A DNA stretch of 64,000 nucleotides from JBFMHP01 sp040752855 (GTDB lineage: Bacteria > Pseudomonadota > Gammaproteobacteria > RBG-16-57-12), in contig JBFMHP010000023.1 in the NCBI GenBank assembly GCA_040752855.1, forward strand, positions 23,625 to 87,624. Direction: 5' to 3'. Below are positions 1 through 8,628 of the stretch, piece by piece. The notes below the pieces were generated by a model. The model ran no database searches. It saw only the letters and a program-made list of their open reading frames with translations, and was not told the DNA's origin. The translations under genes and the position numbers were made by a program. Positions within the stretch are counted from its first letter, which is position 1; each line of letters opens with the position of its first letter.

Positions 1-2209
1 GATTTGCCGCTCTGGCATTGTCGGCGTTCTGCTTCACGGTGCTTGTCAGCTGTTCCATACTGGATGCCGTCTCTTCCAGCGATGCCGCCTGTTCCTCGGT
101 ACGTTGACTGAGATCAGTGTTTCCTTGCGCGATTTCGGACGATGCGACTGATATGCTCTTCGATGCCTTTGCTATGTCCGATATCGCCGAACTCAAATTC
201 TCCATGGTACCGTTAATGGCATCCTGCAACTGCTGGTATTCACCCTTGAATTGTCCATGCATGCGCTGTGTCAGATCGTTTTTCGACAAATGCTGCAGGA
301 GTTTTTTAACCTCTTGCACCGGCGTTACGATAGCATCGAGCATGTTATTGACGCCTTGACCAAGGGTCTTCATGAACCCATGGTAGTTCGCGACATCGAT
401 CCGCTCGTCCAGGCGCCCATCGATGGCGTTATTGATCAAACGCTCGATCTGGCGCTGCGCATCCATTTCCTCGGTTATATCCTTCCATTCGAGCGCGCAT
501 CCCAGCTGTTTTCCATTATTGTCGACGATGGCGCTGAGTGTGAGGGAAAACTCAAGCTCCGCAACCTTGATATTCGCCTGATACGGCATCCGTGTTTTAT
601 CGGCGATCAAGTTGCGCTGATGGCGGGGATTTTTGTGAAATTGGTCAATATTCGTGCCAATCAACTTGTTGACATCGAATCCTGGGAACTTTTCCCTTAG
701 CACACCCTGATGCTTAGACAACAGATTGATCACGGCCGGATTGGCATAGGTGATATTCGCATTCATATCACACATCATCATCGCTGTGGTCGAACCTTCC
801 ACCGCCGACATTAACTGGGCGACCTCGATTTCCTTTTTGCGCAGCTGTGTGACATCGGCCCATTCAAGCGTGTTGCCTACGTATTTGCCGCTCAAGTCAT
901 GTATCGCATTGACACGAATATGAAATATCAAAGGACCGACATGAATATCCGTTTCATAGGGAAGGTTGCGCGGATCTTCCAGCAGCCGCCGTTGATGAGA
1001 CGGATTCTTGTGGAATATATCAATACAGGTACCCACAATATTGTCCACACTGAAGCGCGGATACAGGGATTCCAGCTCACGGCGGTATTTACCGAGCAGT
1101 TCCTTGGTGGATTCATTGGCGTAGGTGATAACCAAATCACGATCTATCATCATGATCGCTGTCTGCGCCTTGTCGATCGCCTTTTGCAGTTTTTTGGATT
1201 GCTCTTCCTCAGCGCGGGCCTTGGTCACATCGTTCCATTGCACGACGTATCCTATCTTCGTCCCGTTCGAGTCATACAGCGGCCTTGTCTCATGCTCGAA
1301 CAAAAAGCTTCCGGGCGTAATGTAGCCATTGCGCTTGTCACGCGGGCCCATCGCCTTCAGAATGTTCTTGATTGCCTGCGGGTCTTTGTGATAGCGATGA
1401 ATACTTCCGCCAACCACTTCGCTCGCCTTGAATCCAGGAAGATACTTCGCAAGCTCACCTTCGAGCGACGTTAAGATATCGCGCGCTTTTTTGTTCACAA
1501 ATACGATGTTTTCATCGATGTCTGCGATCATGATATTGATCGGCGAATGTTCCAATACATCCTTCATGACATCCAGCATAGAAATGACATTGCCAGTCAT
1601 ATTGCTCGTTTCCTCCGCACTCTTATGAGGCGCGTTAATCATGGTATTAGCGATGTTATTCAACGCGGTTTCCCATGCGGAACTGACATCATCCGTCCAG
1701 AGATCGCCCGCTATCTCACTCATCACATCGAGCAGTGTTTCCGCCACAAACGGATAATACTCCGGCATGACGCCATAGGCGTGGTGTCGAGCGCCAAGCT
1801 CTTTCAAAGCTCTTGACAGAGTGTCAGGTTTGCGCAAGTTATTGACAACCAGCACCAATGCCGCGATCAGTTTCTTTTTCTGCTGCGCAATGTCCACCCC
1901 GCGGAACAGCGGACGCACTTGCGGATGACGCTTGAACAACTCTTCATAGAATCTGGATACCAATTCATCTGCGTGCGGAGCTAGTGCTTTGAACGAAGAC
2001 TCCAGGATGTCTATATCGCTGGAGTCGGTCGAAATGCTTTTGCGCCGAGCAATAGTTCCCTTATTCGGTCTCACCGCTACACGCTCAGCTTTGCCGCCAC
2101 GTTCTTTGCCGCGTGCGCGGCCGTCGTTTGCCGAACTTGAAGACTCATTGTCGGATAGCTGATTCTCCAGCCACGCCATTGGGTCTTCGTTTGTCCTCTT
2201 CTTTGTCAT
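1..2209 (-). CDS. Globin- and PAS-containing soluble methyl-accepting chemotaxis protein (partial, 3' end outside window)
   Basis: I translated this open-ended frame by hand; 736 codons lie in the window and the C-terminal signalling hairpin is cut by the left edge. After a polar tail (residues 1-60) comes a flavohaemoglobin-type globin domain (about 66-192) with FYEELFKRHPQVRPLF and the proximal-histidine region ARHHAYGV (His142 probably binds haem), then LWTDDVSSAWETA. Three PAS domains follow (about 215-335, 340-455, 465-580), then a HAMP-like linker and the start of the MCP coiled coil (EEQAASLEETASSMEQL). There is no membrane segment, so this is a cytoplasmic receptor. It probably senses oxygen, NO or redox state and feeds the CheA/CheW encoded just upstream. 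The start is ATG 2209 with GGAGAG upstream, 35 nt after cheW. Confidence 0.88.
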   Translation of the reverse strand, partial: MTKKRTNEDPMAWLENQLSDNESSSSANDGRARGKERGGKAERVAVRPNKGTIARRKSISTDSSDIDILESSFKALAPHADELVSRFYEELFKRHPQVRPLFRGVDIAQQKKKLIAALVLVVNNLRKPDTLSRALKELGARHHAYGVMPEYYPFVAETLLDVMSEIAGDLWTDDVSSAWETALNNIANTMINAPHKSAEETSNMTGNVISMLDVMKDVLEHSPINIMIADIDENIVFVNKKARDILTSLEGELAKYLPGFKASEVVGGSIHRYHKDPQAIKNILKAMGPRDKRNGYITPGSFLFEHETRPLYDSNGTKIGYVVQWNDVTKARAEEEQSKKLQKAIDKAQTAIMMIDRDLVITYANESTKELLGKYRRELESLYPRFSVDNIVGTCIDIFHKNPSHQRRLLEDPRNLPYETDIHVGPLIFHIRVNAIHDLSGKYVGNTLEWADVTQLRKKEIEVAQLMSAVEGSTTAMMMCDMNANITYANPAVINLLSKHQGVLREKFPGFDVNKLIGTNIDQFHKNPRHQRNLIADKTRMPYQANIKVAELEFSLTLSAIVDNNGKQLGCALEWKDITEEMDAQRQIERLINNAIDGRLDERIDVANYHGFMKTLGQGVNNMLDAIVTPVQEVKKLLQHLSKNDLTQRMHGQFKGEYQQLQDAINGTMENLSSAISDIAKASKSISVASSEIAQGNTDLSQRTEEQAASLEETASSMEQLTSTVKQNADNARAAN

Positions 2210-2244
2210 AGCTCACTCTCCAGCCTTTGGCTCATGCAGATGCA

Positions 2245-2778
2245 CTATTGGACCTTGTGTTCTTTTGTGCTCAGATTGATCAATACATTCATGTCATTGG
2301 TATTGAGCAATTTGTTGATATCGAGAATAATCACCATTTTATCTCCGATCGTGGCAAGACCTCGGACGAAGTCCGTATTGATGTCATTGCCGAAATCCGG
2401 CGCCGGCTTCAGTCCGTCCTTGTTCAGACTGTAGACATCCGAGACCCCGTCGACCACTACACCGATGGTCCGTGTCTTGTCCTGCGCATCGACCTTGAGG
2501 ACCACGACGACAGTGGTCGGTCCGTATTCGAGTTTTCCTAGATTGAATCTCATTCTGAGATCAATGATGGGAACGATGGTGCCGCGCAGATTCATGACGC
2601 CCTGCACGTAAGAGGGGGTGTTTGGAATACGTGTCGCACTGTCCCATCCCTTGATCTCTTGAACTCTAAGGATATCGACTCCGTACTCCTCACCTGCCAG
2701 CATGAAGGTGAGATACTGATCATTGCCGTTTTGGTTTTCTATAATTCGCTCGGCGCCTAGCAGTTGCGCAGCATCCAT
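2245..2778 (-). CDS. cheW: Chemotaxis coupling protein CheW
   Basis: 177 aa. CheW links receptors to the CheA kinase. The whole protein is one CheW-like SH3-pair domain: QYLTFMLAGEEYGVDILRVQEI, then the conserved NLRGTIVPIIDLRMRF and the VVDGVSDV segment. The frame is open upstream to 2820, but ATG 2778 is chosen because GAGGAG sits 6 nt before it and family members begin close to this point. It lies 10 nt after cheA and 35 nt before the receptor gene, so it is one operon. Nothing unusual was seen in key residues. Confidence 0.95.
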   Translation of the reverse strand: MDAAQLLGAERIIENQNGNDQYLTFMLAGEEYGVDILRVQEIKGWDSATRIPNTPSYVQGVMNLRGTIVPIIDLRMRFNLGKLEYGPTTVVVVLKVDAQDKTRTIGVVVDGVSDVYSLNKDGLKPAPDFGNDINTDFVRGLATIGDKMVIILDINKLLNTNDMNVLINLSTKEHKVQ

Positions 2779-2788
2779 AATTAACTCC

Positions 2789-4924
2789 TCATGCAGCGGC
2801 GTCTTTGCTGCCGCTTGCATTTTCTGACTGACTATGTTTTTTGATAGACTTCGACATCGCGATCACACCGCTGATATCCATGATCAAGGCCACCGTGCCG
2901 TCCCCAAGAATCGTCGCGCCGGAAAACCCTTCGACACGCTTGTAATTTGTTTCCAGTCCCTTTATGACGACTTGTTGCTGACCGAGCAGATCATCCACGA
3001 ACAGACCCACTTTTTTGCCATCACTTTCCACCACAATCAGCAGACCTTCCTCAAACTCGGTTGTTTTCGGCGTGATATTGAAAATTTCATAGAGTCTGAT
3101 GACCGGAATGTATTCGTCGCGCAATCTGTAGAGCTCCGATTTTCCGGCAAGTTGATTGACCAAGGACTTTTTGATTTGGAGGGACTCCACAACGGATATC
3201 AAAGGAATGATATAGACCTCGTCGCCCACCCGAACGAGCTGCCCATCGAGAATCGCCAGAGTCAACGGAAGTCGGATCGAAAATACGCTGCCCTTCCCTT
3301 CCGTGGAACTGATGACGATGGAACCGCCGAGCTCTTTGATGTTTTTCTTGACGACATCCATGCCGACGCCGCGGCCTGACAGATCGCTCACGGCATCCGC
3401 CGTGGAAAATCCCGGACGAAAAATCAGCTCGTGTATCTTGTCTTCATCCACCTCGGTTGCGCTGTTGATAATGCCCTTTTGCAGGGCTTTATTGATGACC
3501 TTGCTTTTGTTGATCCCCGCGCCGTCATCCGCGATTTCAATGATGATGTTCCCGCCTTTGTGATAGGCATTGAGCTGTAGCAGGCCGACCTCGTTTTTGC
3601 CGGCCTTGACTCTCATCTCCGGGCTTTCGATGCCATGGTCAAGCGCGTTTCTCACAAGGTGCACCAGCGGATCGCCGATCTTCTCCATCACGGTCTTGTC
3701 AAGCTCGGTTCCTTCACCCGAAAGTTTCAGCTCAACCTTTTTTCCGAGTTTTTGCGAAATATCATGGACCAGGCGCGGGAATCGGTTAAACGAGTAGCTG
3801 ATCGGGAGCATGCGGATACGCATGACATTTTCCTGAAGCTCTCTGGTATTGCGCTCCAACTGCGCGAGACCATTGCGGAGTTTTTCTAATTTCTCCATAT
3901 CAAAATCGTCGCCCAGCTGGCTGAGCATCGACTGTGTGATGACCAACTCGCCCACCATATTGATCAACTGGTCTACCTTGTCAATTGCCACGCGAATGGA
4001 GGCAGCTTCTTTATTCGCCGCGCTGTTTGCAACCGCAACCGGTGCCGTTATTTTAGGAGCGTTCGCCGGCAGCGGCACAGGATTCTCATTCGCCGCTGCG
4101 TGGCTCTTATCCTCCGCCTGTACAGCCACCGGCTCAGGATGCGTCACGGCCTGTTTGTGTTGCACATCCGCATTGTCACTGGCTATCTGGGAGGATGGCT
4201 CGTTGCGCTGAAGGGGAATAATCTCGAGATCGCATTCGTCCGCGACCCAGGCGAAGACGTCCTTGATTGCGGTTTCCTCTACCTCGCCGGTGAGCCGTAT
4301 TTCCCACCGGAGATAGCAGTCTTCCGGATTCAAGTCGCTGAAATCTAGCAGATCGGAATAGTCCGCCTTGATTTCCACCGCGGCAACATTCGACAACTCG
4401 CGAAACATCAGTACCGGATCGTTCCCGGTTTTGAGCATGTGAACGTGCGGGGAGAACTTTATCAGCCAGCCAGAGGGTGATTGCACTACTGTCGTCGACA
4501 CGGGAGATTTTGGTGCCGCCGGCTGTTGCTGATCACGGTTTTCGAGCAGGCTTTCCAGCTGTTGCTTTACATTCGAAGCATGCTCGGTGTCGTAGTTTGT
4601 GCTATCACGGATCGAATCTATCATCATGCGCAGGCAATCCACCGATGCCAGCAGCAATTCGACTGCATGCTGTGTGACCGGGCGTTCGCCCGAGCGCATC
4701 TGGTCAAGCAGCGTCTCCAGGACGTGGGTGAACTGCGCGATGTCGTTGAACCCAAAGGTGCCGCTGCCGCCCTTGATCGAGTGCGCCGCGCGGAAAATGT
4801 TGTTGATGACCTCGAGATTGGCCGTGCCTTCCCCAAGATTGAGAAGCGAGGACTCCATGACATCCAGTCCCTCGAGACTTTCTTCGATGAAGGTTTGCTT
4901 GAACTGGGAGAGATCAATGCTCAT
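2789..4924 (-). CDS. cheA: Chemotaxis histidine kinase CheA
   Basis: 711 aa, a usual CheA length. Domains in order: HPt/P1 with phospho-acceptor His48 in FRAAHSIKGGSGTFGF; a variable acidic and Ala/Pro-rich linker region (about 110-300) standing where P2 would be; P3 dimerisation helices (about 305-370); P4 ATPase with the N box LVRNALDHGIE, the G1 box IADDGAGI and the G2 box GRGVGMDVV; and P5 CheW-like regulatory domain (about 560-690). It autophosphorylates His48 and passes the phosphate to CheY. Start ATG 4924 has AGGAT upstream, 4 nt beyond the cheY stop. It sits in a STAS-cheY-cheA-cheW-receptor operon; cheB and cheR are not in this window. Confidence 0.97.
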   Translation of the reverse strand: MSIDLSQFKQTFIEESLEGLDVMESSLLNLGEGTANLEVINNIFRAAHSIKGGSGTFGFNDIAQFTHVLETLLDQMRSGERPVTQHAVELLLASVDCLRMMIDSIRDSTNYDTEHASNVKQQLESLLENRDQQQPAAPKSPVSTTVVQSPSGWLIKFSPHVHMLKTGNDPVLMFRELSNVAAVEIKADYSDLLDFSDLNPEDCYLRWEIRLTGEVEETAIKDVFAWVADECDLEIIPLQRNEPSSQIASDNADVQHKQAVTHPEPVAVQAEDKSHAAANENPVPLPANAPKITAPVAVANSAANKEAASIRVAIDKVDQLINMVGELVITQSMLSQLGDDFDMEKLEKLRNGLAQLERNTRELQENVMRIRMLPISYSFNRFPRLVHDISQKLGKKVELKLSGEGTELDKTVMEKIGDPLVHLVRNALDHGIESPEMRVKAGKNEVGLLQLNAYHKGGNIIIEIADDGAGINKSKVINKALQKGIINSATEVDEDKIHELIFRPGFSTADAVSDLSGRGVGMDVVKKNIKELGGSIVISSTEGKGSVFSIRLPLTLAILDGQLVRVGDEVYIIPLISVVESLQIKKSLVNQLAGKSELYRLRDEYIPVIRLYEIFNITPKTTEFEEGLLIVVESDGKKVGLFVDDLLGQQQVVIKGLETNYKRVEGFSGATILGDGTVALIMDISGVIAMSKSIKKHSQSENASGSKDAAA

Positions 4925-4928
4925 AGCG

Positions 4929-5291
4929 TCATCCTAAAACTCGCTTGATGGTCGCCAGCAATTGTTCGGGGTTGAACGGCTTGACCAGCCATCCAGTGGC
5001 GCCTGCCGTTTTTCCTTCCTGTTTTCGATCCGTGCCTGATTCCGTTGTCAGGATCAGGATGGGCACAAACTTGTAGTTCGGCAGCGCCCTGAGCTGCTTG
5101 GTGAGTGAGATCCCGTCCATCACCGGCATATTCACATCCGTCACCACAAGGTTGAATGCTTGTTTTTTCGCAGCTTCCAGGGCGTTTTGACCATTGATGG
5201 CTTCGACCACCTCATGTCCGGCGCTTTTCAGGGTAAACGCCACCATTTGACGCATCGAGGCCGAGTCATCCACTGCCAGAATCTTCGCCAT
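4929..5291 (-). CDS. cheY: Single-domain response regulator CheY
   Basis: 120 aa receiver domain without an output domain. Acid pocket Asp8/Asp9, phospho-acceptor Asp52 (VVTDVNMPVMDG), Thr82/Thr83 and Lys104 in VKPF are all present, so it should be phosphorylated by the adjacent CheA. Start ATG 5291 has GAGGAA 6 nt upstream. Coupling to cheA is tight (4 nt). Whether it binds the flagellar switch itself, or is a phosphate sink like other small CheY paralogues, cannot be told from the sequence. Confidence 0.95.
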   Translation of the reverse strand: MAKILAVDDSASMRQMVAFTLKSAGHEVVEAINGQNALEAAKKQAFNLVVTDVNMPVMDGISLTKQLRALPNYKFVPILILTTESGTDRKQEGKTAGATGWLVKPFNPEQLLATIKRVLG

Positions 5292-5346
5292 ATCAGTTCC
5301 TCATCCACTCATTGTTCTATTTGGAAAGATGTCCGTGCTTCCTGGT

Positions 5347-5625
5347 TTATTTGCATCCGATTTCATTGGCGAGCCCTGCCAGCTCGGCTGACCTTTTCAA
5401 TGCCTCGCTGCACCCGCGCCACTGCACAGCAATCGACAGGGTTTTCGCCTTGATAACAAAGGCCAGCAACAATTGGAGTCCACAGGCATCGATACGGTTG
5501 ATCTTGCTCCCATCCAATGCGATGGGCTCCTTGAGCTCCAGCACCGCTTTGAGCATGGCCTTCAGGTCCAGGGCTCGGGAAATGTCGATAACCTCTCCCA
5601 GGGAGACGACGTTGTCTTCAGACAT
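5347..5625 (-). CDS. STAS-domain protein of the chemotaxis operon
   Basis: About 92 aa, a single STAS fold resembling SpoIIAA anti-sigma antagonists: LDGSKINRIDACGLQLLLAF is the central motif. The phosphorylatable serine of SpoIIAA (DSSG) is replaced (DACG), so classic control by a serine kinase is unlikely. A STAS gene ahead of cheY-cheA occurs in several gammaproteobacterial chemotaxis clusters, where its role is not settled. The start is taken as ATG 5625; an in-frame GTG at 5637 is the alternative. It is probably the first gene of the operon. Confidence 0.85.
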   Translation of the reverse strand: MSEDNVVSLGEVIDISRALDLKAMLKAVLELKEPIALDGSKINRIDACGLQLLLAFVIKAKTLSIAVQWRGCSEALKRSAELAGLANEIGCK

Positions 5626-5670
5626 CAGGGTAGTCACCTTGTAGTTGGCTTGGTCTTTGGCTCCAAGATA

Positions 5671-5697
5671 TTTGCGTCACTTTTTTCTATACCTTTA
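5671..5697 (-). promoter_or_regulatory. Possible sigma-28 (FliA) promoter of the chemotaxis operon
   Basis: On the minus strand TAAA is followed after 15 nt by GACGCAAA, 5 of 8 matches to the FliA -10 consensus GCCGATAA, about 46 nt upstream of the STAS start. FliA control of che genes is common. The match is weak and the region is A/T rich, so this is only a candidate. Confidence 0.25.
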
Positions 5698-5741
5698 GGG
5701 CCAAAAAAACCTTTATTTGCTTCCAGCACCGCGCGTGCGTG

Positions 5742-7154
5742 TTATACGTAATAATCGACCACACCGGCCTTCAGGAGAGCCTTGACCACTTCACTCCCTT
5801 GGGTGTCCACCGTCTCATGGACCTCTTGGTAGCCAGCAGCCGGATTGATCTGCGACTGGGCTTCGTTCCCGTATTGCCGGCGCTGTTGATCGGAGACATT
5901 GGCATCGGCAAGTTGGATGCCGTTCTCGGCCAGCATTTCCCGCAAGCGCGGCAGCGCCGCTTCGATGACATCCTTCACCGCCCCGTGATGGGTGCTGAAG
6001 TTGATGCTGGCCTGGTCATTGTTGAGCGCGATCCTGATCTCCAGCGGCCCGAGGTGCTGGGGATTGAGCTTGACGTCCGCCTCCATGATCTTGTGATTGA
6101 CCATGAGCACAAGCCGTTGCCCGAGGCCTTCGCTCCAGCGCTCATGGTGAAGCGGCATCGGGAGTGCGCTGTTGAGGCCGGCGGCTTGCGCGCTTTGACC
6201 GGCCGGCGCGCCGTGATTGCCCAGGGTGTGCGCTTGCGGCAAGGCGATTGGCTTGGTCTCAATGCTTGTGATGCCGGCGCCGTCGTCGACCGACGTCGCC
6301 ATATCGGCTCGGGCGGTTTTCCCGGTGTCGGGCGCGTGTTGCTGGGCTTGCGCCACGGCCTGCGCCACAGCGGCAAAGCGCGGCGGTTCGTCTTTCGAAT
6401 CCGGTTGCGCCGTACCGGAGGCATTCGGCGGAGCCGGCGTGTTGCTAGAGAGCTCGCCTGGCTGATGCGGCACGGGCTGTGGAATTTTGGATGACTCGAG
6501 CGGTTGCGGAGCCTGTGTTTGCATCTGCGCTGATACGGCGTTGGCGACAGCCTCCCGCGTGTCCGCGCTATCCATCAGGCCAGTTGCAGTGGCCGGGGTC
6601 AGAACAGGGGTCGCAGGCGCAGTCCCAGCCGCCGCGGTCGCGATACGGGCGGCGTCCTCGATCGGAGGCAGCTCGCTCGCCGCTACCGCAACCGCGTCGG
6701 TTGAAACGCCGGGTGTCGGGCCGCTCGGCGCGATCAGTTGAAGCAGACCGGAGGCGGGCATATCGTGCTCAGTGAGATCCTGCACGCCCGGCTCACGCGA
6801 TCCGTTGCTGGCTGAAAACGGTACTTCACCGCTCAGCACCGGCAGCGTCTCCGGCAACATTTCGCCCACGTCAGCCGCAGCCGGTGACGCCGCCGCAATC
6901 AACGGCAATGGCGTTCCCACCGGCGGCAACGCCTGGCCCGGGAGCGGCTGACTCAAGGTCGCGGACATGAGATTTGGCTGTACGTCCGATCCCGTCGGCG
7001 CGGGCTCCGTGGCCGAGGGATTCAGCTCACCGGACAATAATTCCTTGAATGGCACCGATCCGGCTTCGGCCGTCGCGCCGGCGGGTATTTTCACCAGGCC
7101 GAACCCGTGGTCCGGCGATATGGCTATCGGCAGCAACGCTGCTTCTTGTGTCAT
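5742..7154 (-). CDS. fliK: Flagellar hook-length control protein FliK
   Basis: 470 aa. The N-terminal three quarters is an Ala/Pro-rich, low-complexity ruler-like region. The C-terminal domain (about 345-440) is the Flg_hook switch domain: LGQRLVLMVNHKIMEADVKL, LNPQHLGPLEIRIAL, and INFSTHHGAVKDVIEAALPRL. FliK measures the hook and switches export specificity from hook to filament. The start is ATG 7154 with GGAG upstream. It follows fliJ after 125 nt, and a sigma-54-like sequence lies in that gap. Confidence 0.93.
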   Translation of the reverse strand: MTQEAALLPIAISPDHGFGLVKIPAGATAEAGSVPFKELLSGELNPSATEPAPTGSDVQPNLMSATLSQPLPGQALPPVGTPLPLIAAASPAAADVGEMLPETLPVLSGEVPFSASNGSREPGVQDLTEHDMPASGLLQLIAPSGPTPGVSTDAVAVAASELPPIEDAARIATAAAGTAPATPVLTPATATGLMDSADTREAVANAVSAQMQTQAPQPLESSKIPQPVPHQPGELSSNTPAPPNASGTAQPDSKDEPPRFAAVAQAVAQAQQHAPDTGKTARADMATSVDDGAGITSIETKPIALPQAHTLGNHGAPAGQSAQAAGLNSALPMPLHHERWSEGLGQRLVLMVNHKIMEADVKLNPQHLGPLEIRIALNNDQASINFSTHHGAVKDVIEAALPRLREMLAENGIQLADANVSDQQRRQYGNEAQSQINPAAGYQEVHETVDTQGSEVVKALLKAGVVDYYV

Positions 7155-7193
7155 GGATGCTCCGGAAAAAATTCAAATCACGTACTGGCATGA

Positions 7194-7209
7194 TTCAAAC
7201 TGTGTGCCA
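7194..7209 (-). promoter_or_regulatory. Candidate sigma-54 promoter of fliK
   Basis: Minus strand TGGCACACAGTTTGAA matches the -24 element perfectly with correct spacing, but the -12 element reads GA instead of GC. The predicted start is about 29 nt before the fliK ATG. The mismatch at an important base keeps confidence low. Confidence 0.4.
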
Positions 7210-7279
7210 GCTGAGGCTCATTGCGTCCGGTCGATAGTTGATCCGCGGCGAAACGCCGAAAAAGAGCAGTCAACCGCGC

Positions 7280-7729
7280 TCAATCATCGAGCAGGGCCAC
7301 ACCGCTGTAACGCTGCCCCCGCTCGTCGGTGTCCTTTTGGTCGCGTTTATTGAGCAACAGCCGTTCCTTTTGCTGGTACTGACTGAGCACCTTGTCCATG
7401 GCCTGCGAACGCATGTGTCTGGACTGCCACTGGCCTCGTTTCTGTTCCAGCGCGACCCGGGCGCGATCCACCTTGAGCCTTTGCTCTTCGATGCCCAGAT
7501 CCAGCCGGCTGATGAAGGCCTGATAACCCTGCATCTGCCCGATGCTCATACCTTGCTTGCCGACCTCGCGCATGCGCAGCAGATATTCCTCGCGATAGCT
7601 CATCAATTGATGCAGCTGCGCCTGAGCGGTATCCAGCTGGCGCTGACTGATCGCCAACTCCTTGGCGGCATCCATCTCGGCGGATTCGGCCAGTTTGGCC
7701 ACGGACTCGATTCGTTTGGTCTTGGTCAT
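7280..7729 (-). CDS. fliJ: Flagellar export chaperone FliJ
   Basis: 149 aa, the usual FliJ size, almost entirely charged coiled coil (KRIESVAKLAESAEMDAAKE through SQYQQKERLLLNKRDQKD). FliJ binds the FliI ATPase ring and FlhA at the flagellar export gate. The frame is open to 7867, but ATG 7729 is chosen from family length, the typical MTKTKR start and GAAAGAAG upstream; a sigma-54 promoter fits a start here. The genes normally upstream (fliF-fliI) are absent: rluE lies there in the opposite direction, so fliJ-fliK form a separated unit. Confidence 0.88.
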   Translation of the reverse strand: MTKTKRIESVAKLAESAEMDAAKELAISQRQLDTAQAQLHQLMSYREEYLLRMREVGKQGMSIGQMQGYQAFISRLDLGIEEQRLKVDRARVALEQKRGQWQSRHMRSQAMDKVLSQYQQKERLLLNKRDQKDTDERGQRYSGVALLDD

Positions 7730-7773
7730 GTGTACTTCTTTCTCGTGTTTGCGCGGCGTCGACCTCAGGACGA

Positions 7774-7789
7774 AGCAAGCAGGATGCCA
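7774..7789 (-). promoter_or_regulatory. Sigma-54 promoter of fliJ
   Basis: Minus strand TGGCATCCTGCTTGCT fits the -24/-12 consensus TGGCAY-N5-TTGCW, with exactly 10 nt between GG and GC. It predicts a transcript start near 7763, 34 nt before the fliJ ATG. Flagellar middle genes are commonly sigma-54 dependent. Confidence 0.75.
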
Positions 7790-7881
7790 GCCCCGGTTCA
7801 TCATCCATCTATGGCATCGTTCATTTGCCGGCGATTCCTTAGTAAAATTTTGTTTCCCCTCATCCATGAGCCGTATCTCGC

Positions 7882-8505
7882 ATGGCGCGACTGATCTTGT
7901 TCAACAAGCCTTATGATGTCCTCAGCCAGTTCACTGACCGGGAGGGCCGCGCGGCCCTGTCCGATTTCATTGAATTGCCAGGCATTTATCCCGCCGGCCG
8001 CTTGGACCGGGACAGCGAGGGGCTGCTACTGCTCACCGACAGCGGGCCCTTGCAGCACCGCATCGCGCATCCGGATCAGAAGATGGACAAGACCTACTGG
8101 GTGCAGGTGGAAGGACGCCCGGATGAGGCCGCCCTGGAAGCCTTGCGGCAAGGCGTGGCCCTGAACGACGGCATGACCTTGCCTGCGGAGGCACAATTGA
8201 TGGACGAACCGAAGCTCTGGCCGCGCACGCCTCCGGTGCGGTATCGCGCTGCCATCCCGACCACGTGGCTGGAGCTCACCCTGCGCGAGGGCCGCAACCG
8301 CCAGGTCAGGCGCATGACCGCTGCCGTAGGCTTTCCCACGCTGCGTCTGATCCGCTGGTCCATCGGCCCGTGGAATCTCGGCGATTTGCAGCCTGGCGAA
8401 TACCGCATCCTTGAGGTCCACACCCCGGTGGCAGTGCGAACCAAATCACATAAGCCCTCCCCCGCCCCGCGCCGCCGCAAGGCGGCTTCCGCTCCACGCC
8501 GCTGA
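7882..8505 (+). CDS. rluE: 23S rRNA pseudouridine synthase of the RluE/RsuA family
   Basis: 207 aa. Contains the catalytic motif [16 protein letters not shown] (the Asp attacks the uridine) and the RsuA-family motif [19 protein letters not shown]. There is no N-terminal S4 domain; the protein starts directly with the [15 protein letters not shown] strand, typical of RluE, which modifies U2457 of 23S rRNA in E. coli. A basic C-terminal tail ([13 protein letters not shown]) may bind RNA. It is monocistronic and divergent from fliJ. Confidence 0.9.
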   Translation: MARLILFNKPYDVLSQFTDREGRAALSDFIELPGIYPAGRLDRDSEGLLLLTDSGPLQHRIAHPDQKMDKTYWVQVEGRPDEAALEALRQGVALNDGMTLPAEAQLMDEPKLWPRTPPVRYRAAIPTTWLELTLREGRNRQVRRMTAAVGFPTLRLIRWSIGPWNLGDLQPGEYRILEVHTPVAVRTKSHKPSPAPRRRKAASAPRR

Positions 8506-8628
8506 CCCGAGATGTGGCGCAGGCATTACCCCGCCTGTGACCCCAGTCACAACCCAGCCAAATTCGCTCAATATCCATGCACGTCCACCGATACCCTGCG
8601 ATGGTTGCAGCTAAAGAGAGAGCCGAGC

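Noticed and set aside
8512..8628. N-terminal extension of the DUF1631 protein
   Set aside because: The extra residues are Cys/His/Pro-rich, not protein-like, and a ribosome site lies just before ATG 8629.
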